NCBI GenBank assembly: GCA_028706195.1
Contig: JAQWBU010000006.1
Location: forward strand, 1 to 34,228
DNA length: 34,228 nt
Source: Eubacteriales bacterium
GTDB lineage: Bacteria > Bacillota > Clostridia > Saccharofermentanales > DTU023
Direction of reading: 5' to 3'
Both the position numbers and the translations under genes were made by a program. This document shows positions 1-6,803 of the stretch, in pieces. The stretch's first letter is position 1. Every line of letters starts with the position of its first letter. Under the pieces are notes generated by a model that saw nothing but the letters and a program-made list of their open reading frames with translations, ran no database searches and was not told where the DNA came from.

Positions 1-617
1 TGTTATTGGATGATTCTATCGATGCCTGCGATGCCGTACGCAATGTGCGCCCCAATTTTGATTTGATTCCGGCAACAATAGACCTGGCCGGAGCGGAGAT
101 TGAACTGGTACCTATGCAGCAGCGCGAGCACAGGCTGCGCAAGTCGCTGGCGGCAGTGCACGATAAATATGATTACATAATCATGGATTGTCCGCCGTCA
201 CTGGGACTTCTCACACTGAATGGCCTGATTGCGGCCGAAGCGGTTTTGGTTCCGGTGCAGGCGGAATATTATGCGTTGGAAGGATTGATGCAGCTCTTTT
301 CAACGATGGACATCGTGCGCAAGACACATAATCCGAAATTGAGATTGGCGGGTGTGTTTATTACTATGTTCGATGTTCGTACCCAGCTGTCACAGCAGGT
401 TAAAGATGAAGTATCCTGGTATTTTGGAGAAAATTTCCTGCAGACGGTAGTGCCGCGAAATGTTCGTCTTAGTGAGGCGCCCAGTCATAGCCAGACCATT
501 TTTGAATATGACAAACGATCAAAAGGAGCCAAAGCCTACGCCAAGTTAACAGACGAACTACTGCAAAAGCTGGAGAGTGACGCCTGGAAGCAGGACAAAA
601 TAGGTCATTTCGATTGA
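1..617 (+). CDS. parA: ParA/Soj chromosome-partitioning ATPase, 5'-truncated by window edge
   Basis: Deviant-Walker (MinD/ParA) ATPase that drives chromosome segregation together with ParB, acting on the nucleoid. The reading frame is open from the first bases of the window and continues a ParA protein whose N-terminus, including the P-loop, lies outside. The TTG at 6 is internal and not a real start. Visible family signatures are the Walker B-like YDYIIMDCPPSLGLLTLNG segment, the PVQAEYYALEGL segment and the late VPRNVRLSEAPSHSQTI segment typical of Soj proteins. The last 203 codons are present and end at TGA. parB follows 49 bp downstream, the standard parAB operon order, which in Gram-positive bacteria usually lies near the replication origin. 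Identification is very secure; only the N-terminal part is missing. Confidence 0.97.
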   Translation, partial: LLDDSIDACDAVRNVRPNFDLIPATIDLAGAEIELVPMQQREHRLRKSLAAVHDKYDYIIMDCPPSLGLLTLNGLIAAEAVLVPVQAEYYALEGLMQLFSTMDIVRKTHNPKLRLAGVFITMFDVRTQLSQQVKDEVSWYFGENFLQTVVPRNVRLSEAPSHSQTIFEYDKRSKGAKAYAKLTDELLQKLESDAWKQDKIGHFD

Positions 618-666
618 GATATGAATACCGACAATTTAGTCATTGAAGAATAGATGAGGTAAGTGT

Positions 667-1605
667 ATGACTGAAGCAGCTAAGAATAGTAAGACGGAAA
701 ATCCGGAAGAAAGACCTAAACGCAAATCCAGAGGTCTGGGCCGTGGATTAGACGCTCTGTTTGAGCCGGATTCTGTCCGCAGTGATTCAGATATAAGTCC
801 AGATCAGCAGCAAGTGGTCATGATTAATATAAATGATCTTGTGCAGAATCGCGCACAGCCTCGCAAAGATTTTGACCCTGATAAACTGGCGGAGCTGGCT
901 GAGTCCATAAAGAACCAGGGGGTAATACAGCCTTTAATCGTGGCTGCCAATGATACGGGAAAACCGCCGTATACAATTGTAGCTGGCGAAAGACGCTGGC
1001 GTGCGTCGCGTTTAGCCGGTCTGAGCGAAGTGCCATGCCTTGTCCGCCAGCTGGATAATTTGGAGATGCAGCAACAGGCCCTGATTGAAAACGTTGTGCG
1101 TGAGGATCTCAATCCCATAGAAGAGGCTGTCGCCTATGAAGAGCTGGCAAAAGAATACGGAATAACGCAAGAAACGCTGGCACGCGCCTTGGGAAAGAGC
1201 AGGTCCGCCATCAGCAATACGATACGCCTCTTGCAGCTGCCTGATCTGGTCCAGAGCTATGTCAGAAGCGGGCAAATTTCCGCAGGTCATGCCCGCACGC
1301 TTCTTCCGTTGTCTCCGCAGGAACAGGAAGCTACTGCGAAGCTGATCAAAGATAAGCAACTTTCAGTGCGCGAGACTGAGGAATTGGTTAAAAAAATTCT
1401 CAACCCTGTGCAGAAAGTAAAGCCCGGACAAAGTAAAAATAACGCTTTCACACTGCACGCTAAAAAAATGGAAGATGAGATGACGAGAGCAATGGGAACT
1501 AAAGTTCGCATTAACTCCAAAGGGGGGAAAGGCAATATCGTAATCTCCTATTCTTCTGCAGATGAATTAGAGCGTATCATTGATAAAATAATAACGGAAA
1601 GATAG
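667..1605 (+). CDS. parB: ParB/Spo0J family chromosome-partitioning protein
   Basis: Sequence-specific DNA-binding CTPase clamp that loads at parS and works with ParA. The 312-residue protein is a normal length for Spo0J. It has the N-terminal ParA-interacting segment RGLGRGLDALF (about residues 22-32), the CTP-binding box GERRWRA (107-113), the ENVVREDLNPIEEA box (141-154), and a helix-turn-helix around residues 166-192 (ITQETLARALGKSRSAIS). The C-terminal segment would be the dimerisation domain. The ATG at 667 is the natural start after parA, although the Shine-Dalgarno is only GAGGTAAG. No full parS site (TGTTTCACGTGAAACA) was seen in the window. The downstream gene begins 42 bp later and may share the transcript. 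Confidence 0.97.
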   Translation: MTEAAKNSKTENPEERPKRKSRGLGRGLDALFEPDSVRSDSDISPDQQQVVMININDLVQNRAQPRKDFDPDKLAELAESIKNQGVIQPLIVAANDTGKPPYTIVAGERRWRASRLAGLSEVPCLVRQLDNLEMQQQALIENVVREDLNPIEEAVAYEELAKEYGITQETLARALGKSRSAISNTIRLLQLPDLVQSYVRSGQISAGHARTLLPLSPQEQEATAKLIKDKQLSVRETEELVKKILNPVQKVKPGQSKNNAFTLHAKKMEDEMTRAMGTKVRINSKGGKGNIVISYSSADELERIIDKIITER

Positions 1606-1647
1606 CGAACATACGTGCGGATTGCCGACGTTTAAGTTCATAAATAT

Positions 1648-3261
1648 ATGAGAAGTGAATCCAAATCTGAAGACGAGCGATATCGTCACAATAGAAATCT
1701 GAATAGCAATAATAATCCACAAGGCAAATCTCCTTCTCCTCGCAGAATGACTCGCTGGCCCTGGGGTATTATTATCATCTCTTTAAGCGCATTTCTTCTG
1801 GCTGCAACAATTTGGTATATGGGCAACATTGGGGATGTAAGCTTTGAACAGCTGCTTTTTCATATCAAGGTGCCTCTTGAGACCACGGGTTTTAATCCGC
1901 TGAACAGTTTTGCTTTGCAGGCATCAATCGCCGCGCTGCTCGCTGCAGCTATTTATTACATCATTGCCAGATTTATTTTGATAAAACATCGTGTCAGAGT
2001 CAGAAACGTCATACTAATAACGTCCGGAATTCTGCTTTTTGTAATTATCTTTGGACTGGCTCAACTCGGTGTCTTCAGCTACCTTCGCAATCTTTTCCAT
2101 GAATCTGATGGCTGGGAAGGATATTATACCGACCCGGAAAATGTGGAGTTAGTCTTCCCGGAAGAAAAGCGAAATGTTATTTATATCAATCTGGAATCCA
2201 TTGAAACAACTTATGCAGACGAGGTCAACGGCGGCGCCATGCAGCAAAACCTGATTCCAAATCTGACTGAACTCGCACTAGATCCGGATAACATTTCTTT
2301 CTCTCACAGCAAACGCATGGGCGGAGCGAAGCAATTCAACCCTCTCGGCTGGACTGCTGCCAGCCTGGTTGGCCAAATGGGCGGTATTCCACTCAAACTG
2401 CCTATTGCTGATCCCAATGCCTTCAATGCCAGCAACGATGAATATTTGCCTGGTGCGATCATGATCGGCGACATTCTGAAAGAAGAAGGCTATTATCTGG
2501 AAATGATGATGGGTTCCAGCTCACGTTTTGCTTCGCGGGATGATCTCTATGAAATGCACGGTGGATTTGTTATGACCGATTACAGATATTTAGCTCACAA
2601 CGGCTACATTCCGATTGTTAATGGGAAATATGAGTTTGATTTCTGGGGTATTAATGACAGAAAGTTATTCACGATTGCTCAGGAGCGTCTGCTCAAGGTT
2701 TCTCAGCAAGATGAGCCCTTTTTCTTCTCCATACTTACAGTGGACACTCATTTTCCGGATGGATACCAGTATGAAGACAGGGAGAGATTGCATCAAACAA
2801 ATTACGCCAATAGCATCATGTGGTCGGATCGGGATGTTGCTGAATTTGTAGATTGGTGTCTCAGGCAGAGTTTCGCCGATAACACGACTATAATTTTGTC
2901 CGCCGATCACCTTTCAATGGATAAGAGTTTCTTCGCTGAAATCCCCGCAGAGTATCAACGGCGTATTTACAATGTGATTCTGAACTCAGCTCAGGATCTG
3001 CCGCAAGAAAGGCAGTATCAGCGCTTATTTTCAGTCATGGATTTTTACCCCACAACCCTTGCGGCCATGGGTGTTGAGATAGAGGGTGATCGCCTGGCTT
3101 ACGGATGTAATTTATATTCGGATCAGCCCACTTTATATGAAATAATGGGTGAAGCAGAGTTTTCCGATATGCTGGACAGCCTTTCTACTTTCTATAATGA
3201 TAAATTCTTGTATAATATAGAACCAAGCACTAGCCGCCCGAATGCAAAAATACAGCCCTGA
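1648..3261 (+). CDS. OpgB/LtaS-like membrane phosphoglycerol transferase (alkaline phosphatase/sulfatase fold)
   Basis: Predicted polytopic membrane enzyme that moves phosphoglycerol from phosphatidylglycerol to an extracellular glycan or teichoic acid-like acceptor. There are three hydrophobic segments at about residues 37-58, 89-112 and 121-145, followed by a large extracytoplasmic sulfatase-fold domain. The domain opens with NVIYINLESIETTY (from residue 176) and has a GWTAASLVGQMGGIPL segment with Thr236 as the likely catalytic nucleophile. It then has LTVDTHFPDGY and the metal-binding SADHLSM (D420, H421). The WTxxxxVxxxGGIPL, TVDTHxPDG and S(A/S)DHL motifs resemble E. coli OpgB (MdoB) more than S. 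aureus LtaS. The start is uncertain: ATG at 1648 has no clear Shine-Dalgarno, and ATG at 1747 lies just before the first membrane segment. Family placement is firm; the acceptor is unknown. Confidence 0.85.
   Translation: MRSESKSEDERYRHNRNLNSNNNPQGKSPSPRRMTRWPWGIIIISLSAFLLAATIWYMGNIGDVSFEQLLFHIKVPLETTGFNPLNSFALQASIAALLAAAIYYIIARFILIKHRVRVRNVILITSGILLFVIIFGLAQLGVFSYLRNLFHESDGWEGYYTDPENVELVFPEEKRNVIYINLESIETTYADEVNGGAMQQNLIPNLTELALDPDNISFSHSKRMGGAKQFNPLGWTAASLVGQMGGIPLKLPIADPNAFNASNDEYLPGAIMIGDILKEEGYYLEMMMGSSSRFASRDDLYEMHGGFVMTDYRYLAHNGYIPIVNGKYEFDFWGINDRKLFTIAQERLLKVSQQDEPFFFSILTVDTHFPDGYQYEDRERLHQTNYANSIMWSDRDVAEFVDWCLRQSFADNTTIILSADHLSMDKSFFAEIPAEYQRRIYNVILNSAQDLPQERQYQRLFSVMDFYPTTLAAMGVEIEGDRLAYGCNLYSDQPTLYEIMGEAEFSDMLDSLSTFYNDKFLYNIEPSTSRPNAKIQP
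3189..3216 (+). promoter_or_regulatory. Possible sigma-A promoter for the DivIVA-like gene
   Basis: A perfect -10 hexamer TATAAT (3211-3216) lies 16 bases after a weak -35 TTTCTA (3189-3194). It sits inside the 3' end of the phosphoglycerol transferase gene and about 84 bp before the next start codon. The position is right for an independent promoter, but the -35 is poor and chance AT-richness is possible. Confidence 0.35.
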
Positions 3262-3299
3262 TCATAATGGCTGAACAAATGATCGAGAGGATTTAACTG

Positions 3300-3965
3300 A
3301 TGGCACAATCAATTAAGTACCGTTTTGACGAAGTTATGCTCCGCTATGTCAAAGAACTGAGAATTAAGACGACTGCGTTCGGCGGTTATGACAGGGATGA
3401 CGTCTATGAAAAGATTAAAGACCTGATCTCTGAAGCGCGCACTGTCTGTGAAGAAGTCTATGAAGAAGCAGTCAGTGAACTTCAAGACGAGACAGCGGCT
3501 TTGGACGCAGCTCACGAAACAGCAGCTTCAGATATCTCGCTTGATCAGGATCGGATTGATGGTCTTCTGCAGGAGATAGTAGAACTCGAAGCCAGGGTTG
3601 TTGAACTTGAAGCTGTTGAGAGCAAATTGAGTCAGGAAGTTAAAGAGCTTCAAGCTAAGCTTAATTATTTTGATGAGAATGATGAGAAGCTGGAGCGAGC
3701 TAATGAGATCCTGCGTGAAGCTCGTTTAGAGGCTGACAGAATTATTGTTGATGCCAAAGAGAAAGGCGAACAGGAAGTCTTATTGGGTCGTGCCAGAAGC
3801 AGGGCGGAATCAGAAGAGGCTCAAAAGGATCTGGAAGATTTGCGAAAGAAGAGCGAAAAGCTTCGCGAATACCTCAAGAGCGGCGCAGAGATGCAAAAAC
3901 AAATGCAGACCTTCGCTGAGTCTTTTGTTCTGGATGACGATTTAGGTCTGACCAGCAAAGAATAA
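3300..3965 (+). CDS. DivIVA-like coiled-coil protein
   Basis: A 221-residue, strongly charged, almost entirely helical protein. Near the N-terminus (about residues 22-38) it has TTAFGGYDRDDVYEKIKDLI, which resembles the F-x-GYDxxEVDxFL membrane-targeting motif of the DivIVA/GpsB family. The rest is long heptad-rich coiled coil, rich in Glu, Lys and Leu, ending in an acidic tail. DivIVA proteins mark curved membrane at septa and poles and organise division, segregation or cell-wall growth. The neighbourhood (parAB, envelope phosphoglycerol transferase) fits such a role. ATG 3300 is preceded by GAGAGG (3285-3290) at 9 bases. It is short on other diagnostic residues and could be another coiled-coil cell-division factor, so the family call is moderate. 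Confidence 0.55.
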   Translation: MAQSIKYRFDEVMLRYVKELRIKTTAFGGYDRDDVYEKIKDLISEARTVCEEVYEEAVSELQDETAALDAAHETAASDISLDQDRIDGLLQEIVELEARVVELEAVESKLSQEVKELQAKLNYFDENDEKLERANEILREARLEADRIIVDAKEKGEQEVLLGRARSRAESEEAQKDLEDLRKKSEKLREYLKSGAEMQKQMQTFAESFVLDDDLGLTSKE

Positions 3966-4052
3966 TTCTGTTTTTTGCCCGACGCATTGAGCCTCTTCAG
4001 GGCTCTTCAGCAAGCCGTTTTTTAAACTTTAATTTTCACAGCTATATTTAGC

Positions 4053-5498
4053 TCACAGCGAGTCGCCGAAATCCGACCTGAAACGCGCGACTAGTTTTTC
4101 CTGCCAGTCAGAGACGGCTTCCAGTTCTCCTGTGAAGAAACGTAAAATCTTGGGTTCTCTCGTGAAACGAAGCCCTGCAATCAGCTCTCGGTTTTGCCAC
4201 AGCCAGTGTACACGGTCGATGCAGTATTTAATCTGACTCAAGGTGAAGACTCGACGGGGCACAGCCAGGCGGAGAAGCTCCATCGAGGCATGGGCTTCAC
4301 TGCCATCTGCATGGCGATCTTCACTCAGCGTACCTCTTTCCATACCACGGATACCGCCTGCGATGAATAACGCAGAAGCCAGTGCGGCTGCCGGATATTC
4401 ATCAGAAGCAATGTGGGGAACAAATTCCTTAGCATTCAGATGACAACCTAAACCGCCGGCAGGTGTAACTACCGGCACCCCCAGTTTTGTCAGTTCCTCG
4501 ACCATATAGCGAATGAATTCAGGGCCTTGAGAAATGACGGATTCATCCATGGACTCTTCGAGCCCTACAGTAATTGCAGCCATTTCCCGCACCGACATAC
4601 CGCCATAAGTTAAAAATCCCTCATTCAAAACGATCAACTCCTGAAGAGGGTTGACCAGAGGGCTTTCTCTTAAAGCTATACCGCCACCCCTGGCGAAACC
4701 GAATTTCCTGGCGGAAAAGTAGATAATGTCGCAGCAGTCAGCAATAGCTCTCATGATCTCCCGAACAGACATCTCGCGACAGTTTGTCTCTCTGCTTTTA
4801 ATAAAATATAAATTATCCTGAACTAATGATGCATCAAGGACTAAAGGCACGTCATGTTCGCGACAGATCCCGGAGCATTCCTGCAGGTTGGCCAGGGAGA
4901 ACGGCTGACCGCCAATTAAGTTAGTGCCTGCCTCCATGCGTACAAAGGGAATATTTCTCTCACTATTTTTCAAAAGTGTTCGCAGAGCATCGTTGTCCAT
5001 GTTTCCTTTAAATGGCTTATCGCTGGTGTACACTTCGCCTTCTGCACACAGCAACTCCAGTACTTCGCCGCCGCAGCGCACAATGTGCGCTCTGGTCGTT
5101 GTGAAGTGGTAGTTCATGGGAATGAGATCACCGGGCCTGACTAATAAGTCTGCCAGAACCTTCTCACAACCGCGACCCTGGTGGGCCGGCAAAAAGTGCT
5201 CCATGCCAAAGAGATCCTGGACTTTTGCCTCTAATTGGAAAAATGTCTCGCTACCGGCATAAGCATCATCCGCATCCATCATGGCAGACTGCTGCTTGTC
5301 ACTCATGGCATTGACGCCACTGTCCGTCAGCATGTCCAGGAAGACATCCCGGTTTTTCAATAAATACAGGTTATTATGTGCTTCTTGCAGTTTACTTAAC
5401 CTTTCTTCAACCGGAAGCAGCTCCAATTTCTGGACTATGCGCACCTTGTGACGCTCCAGAGGTATCATCTCTCCACTAAATAAACGAATTTCCTGCAT
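4053..5498 (-). CDS. Tryptophanase/tyrosine phenol-lyase family PLP enzyme, TPL-like
   Basis: PLP-dependent beta-eliminating lyase of the TnaA/TPL family, 481 residues. Recognisable blocks are LTDSGVNAMSDKQQSAMM, DAYAGSETFFQLE, AHQGRGCEK, MNYHFTTTRAH, NLIGGQPFSLANL, the PLP-lysine segment FSARKFG (Lys265) and LRLAVPRRVFT with the substrate-carboxylate Arg. Two positions that separate the subfamilies look TPL-like: Thr133 in FTTTR (TPL Thr124; E. coli tryptophanase has Asp) and Arg388 in GMERG (TPL Arg381, phenol-binding; hydrophobic in tryptophanase). Some usually conserved residues differ: DATR reads DASL, the Lys before the PLP-Lys is Arg, and NIGG reads RGGG. Substrate is therefore uncertain. 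The start is ATG 5498, with GGAGG a few bases upstream; an in-frame TTG at 5513 overlaps that Shine-Dalgarno and is unlikely. It is controlled by the T-box at 5551-5829. Confidence 0.85.
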   Translation of the reverse strand: MQEIRLFSGEMIPLERHKVRIVQKLELLPVEERLSKLQEAHNNLYLLKNRDVFLDMLTDSGVNAMSDKQQSAMMDADDAYAGSETFFQLEAKVQDLFGMEHFLPAHQGRGCEKVLADLLVRPGDLIPMNYHFTTTRAHIVRCGGEVLELLCAEGEVYTSDKPFKGNMDNDALRTLLKNSERNIPFVRMEAGTNLIGGQPFSLANLQECSGICREHDVPLVLDASLVQDNLYFIKSRETNCREMSVREIMRAIADCCDIIYFSARKFGFARGGGIALRESPLVNPLQELIVLNEGFLTYGGMSVREMAAITVGLEESMDESVISQGPEFIRYMVEELTKLGVPVVTPAGGLGCHLNAKEFVPHIASDEYPAAALASALFIAGGIRGMERGTLSEDRHADGSEAHASMELLRLAVPRRVFTLSQIKYCIDRVHWLWQNRELIAGLRFTREPKILRFFTGELEAVSDWQEKLVARFRSDFGDSL

Positions 5499-5550
5499 GT
5501 CTCTTTCCTCCAAATATTAGTTTTGTCGATGGCCATGGCGGGAGGATCCG

Positions 5551-5593
5551 GAAAAAAGAAAAACGTCCATCCTGCTATGGCGCAAGAGGACGT
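5551..5593 (-). terminator. Regulatory intrinsic terminator of the T-box
   Basis: On the minus strand ACGTCC (5588-5593) pairs with GGACGT (5563-5568), with an inner TGC/GCA pairing. It is followed by an almost pure T tract (5551-5562). The left arm overlaps the 3' half of the antiterminator, so the two structures are mutually exclusive, as expected for tRNA-controlled attenuation. Confidence 0.92.
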
Positions 5594-5829
5594 CATGAGA
5601 CGTGTTACCACCTCTGTTCACTTTCAACTCACATTGAAAGCCTCGACAGGTTCTCCACACTGAACAGATTTCTGTGCTTTTAAACCTTAACGCTGTTACG
5701 GGCGCACCCGTCGTCTCCTACTCTTAGTTCAGGACGCTGCTCCGGAGATGTATTCGCTCTGCTTTGACTTAATGCCTCGCACCACCCGGCATCTCTCTGA
5801 AAGTCTCGATACAAAGTTACTTCTTCTCC
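5551..5829 (-). promoter_or_regulatory. T-box riboswitch leader with tyrosine (UAC) specifier
   Basis: All main T-box parts can be traced on the minus strand. The Stem I base is GGAGA (5825-5829) pairing TCTCC (5744-5748). Above it are the loop-E partners AGTA and GAA, then CTTTG/CAAAG, GACTT/AAGTC and a TGCC/GGCA apical stem with the typical AGAGAG and GGTGGTGCGAG elements. The specifier directly after GAA is TAC (5750-5752) followed by A. A further hairpin is ACGGG-TGCG-CCCGT (5698-5711). The T-box core is AGAGGTGGTAACACG (5601-5615). The antiterminator pairs AGAGG (5611-5615) with CCTCT (5585-5589) and ACGT with ACGT, leaving a 7-base bulge TGGTAAC whose TGGT matches an ACCA tRNA end. A competing terminator follows. 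Uncharged tRNA-Tyr should therefore permit transcription of the TPL-like gene. Identification as a T-box is very secure; Tyr specificity is read from the specifier. Confidence 0.93.
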
Positions 5830-5851
5830 ATCACTGCATTTGCTTGAAAGA

Positions 5852-5880
5852 AAGATATCACATGCAAAATTATTTGTAAA
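5852..5880 (-). promoter_or_regulatory. Promoter of the T-box/TPL-like transcript
   Basis: On the minus strand, -35 TTTACA (5875-5880) and -10 TATCTT (5852-5857) are separated by 17 bases, with a TG one base before the -10 (extended -10). Transcription would begin near 5845, about 15 bases before Stem I of the T-box. The element lies just after the stop codon of the upstream cupin gene, so the lyase is a separate unit. Confidence 0.65.
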
Positions 5881-5889
5881 GCGAAGTGT

Positions 5890-6231
5890 TTACTCAGCAT
5901 CCGGAGGGAAAAAGACACAGAGCCAGAGGCAGGGATCGGACGTGCGTGTCACCTTATGCCTGCGGCCTGCTTCCAAATGGAAAAAATCACCGCTGCTTAG
6001 AGCTATAGTGTGGCCGTGCTCGTCTGGAAAAGTGATTTCAGCTTCTCCGACCAGAACTATGACCCACTCGTCATCGTCCTGGTCATAAACCACACTGGTC
6101 TGACCCTGGGAAAGAATGCGAGTTATACGCACAGAGCTCTTGCTCAGCAAGTCTTCGTCCCGTTCAAAGCGGCTTGCATCCGGCAGTCTTTGGAATATAT
6201 TAGTTAATTGATCCTTATCCACGAAACCCAA
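5890..6231 (-). CDS. Small single-domain cupin protein
   Basis: A 113-residue cupin. The two conserved motifs are visible as YDQDDDEWVIVLVGEAEI (first barrel strand pair) and SGDFFHLEAGRRHKVTRTS (second), ending in WLCVFFPPD. It belongs to the small stand-alone cupins of unknown reaction. The usual first-motif His pair is absent, leaving Asp/Glu and the His of RRHKV as possible metal ligands, so metal binding is uncertain. The frame starts at a TTG (6231) with only a weak upstream purine stretch; a GTG at 6222 is an alternative. It sits head to head with the GNAT gene and upstream of, but not obviously cotranscribed with, the TPL-like gene. Confidence 0.75.
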   Translation of the reverse strand: MGFVDKDQLTNIFQRLPDASRFERDEDLLSKSSVRITRILSQGQTSVVYDQDDDEWVIVLVGEAEITFPDEHGHTIALSSGDFFHLEAGRRHKVTRTSDPCLWLCVFFPPDAE

Positions 6232-6240
6232 CTTTCATTT

Positions 6241-6268
6241 TTTATCTATATGTATTTTAGCTTATAAT
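6241..6268 (+). promoter_or_regulatory. Possible promoter for the GNAT gene
   Basis: A consensus -10 TATAAT (6263-6268) is placed 16 bases after a weak -35 TTTATC (6241-6246), in the 75-bp gap between divergent genes and 39 bp before the ATG. The -10 is convincing, the -35 is not. Confidence 0.4.
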
Positions 6269-6306
6269 TGCTGTATCTTATGATCAAGTAATTTTTGGAG
6301 GTGATT

Positions 6307-6759
6307 ATGCCGGAAAAAAAGATTGAAATCAGACCGATTGAATATGGCAGTGATGATTATAATCAGACTCTTTATCTGCGACACGAGGTACTGCGCAGAC
6401 CCTGGGGCAAGTCGATTGCGGAGGATGAACTTGAGCACGAAGTCAATGATTTGCTGATAGGTGCTTTCGACGGTGACAAACTTGTCGGCTTCGGATCTTT
6501 GCTCTTCCTGGAAGGCGATACCGGCCAGGCCCGCTACATGACAGTTGCCGAGGACTATCAGATTCACGGCATCGGTGCCCGCATTTTGCAGGCAATTGAG
6601 CAAGCTGCCCGTGATGCCGGCAAAAGTAAAATGATTCTTAACGCCAGAGAAAAGGCCATCCCGTTTTATGAGAAACAAGGCTATACCTTGATAAGTGAGC
6701 TCGAAGTTCCGCCTCACATCCCGATTCCGCATGCAATGATGGAAAAAGAGTTACTATAA
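6307..6759 (+). CDS. GNAT family N-acetyltransferase
   Basis: A 150-residue Gcn5-related acetyltransferase. Acetyl-CoA binding is indicated by ARYMTVAEDYQIHGIGARILQAIEQAARDAG, where the Q-x-x-G-I-G segment is the pyrophosphate loop. ILNAREKAIPFYEKQGYTLI is the C-terminal motif B. The N-terminal R-xx-VLRRPWG segment resembles the ElaA-like and related subgroups. The substrate is unknown. The start is set at ATG 6307 because GGAGG (6297-6301) stands five bases before it; the earlier in-frame TTG at 6295 lies on the Shine-Dalgarno itself. A femX-like gene follows after 44 bp, so it may be cotranscribed with envelope-related genes. Confidence 0.88.
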   Translation: MPEKKIEIRPIEYGSDDYNQTLYLRHEVLRRPWGKSIAEDELEHEVNDLLIGAFDGDKLVGFGSLLFLEGDTGQARYMTVAEDYQIHGIGARILQAIEQAARDAGKSKMILNAREKAIPFYEKQGYTLISELEVPPHIPIPHAMMEKELL

Positions 6760-6803
6760 GGATTTGGATATTCTGTTTTCCTGGGAACGGTATTGGAGGA
6801 ATA

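Noticed and set aside
3981-4026. GAGCC/GGCTC stem and T run between the DivIVA-like gene and the convergent lyase gene
   Set aside because: The stem is only five pairs, and the T run is 14 bases away from it, so it is not a convincing terminator.
5499-5850. A tnaC-like leader peptide upstream of the tryptophanase-family gene
   Set aside because: No short Trp-containing frame with a ribosome binding site was found, and the region is fully explained by the T-box.
6262-6732. 156-codon open frame antisense to the GNAT gene
   Set aside because: It lies opposite a clear acetyltransferase, shows no family features and has no ribosome binding site; a shadow frame.
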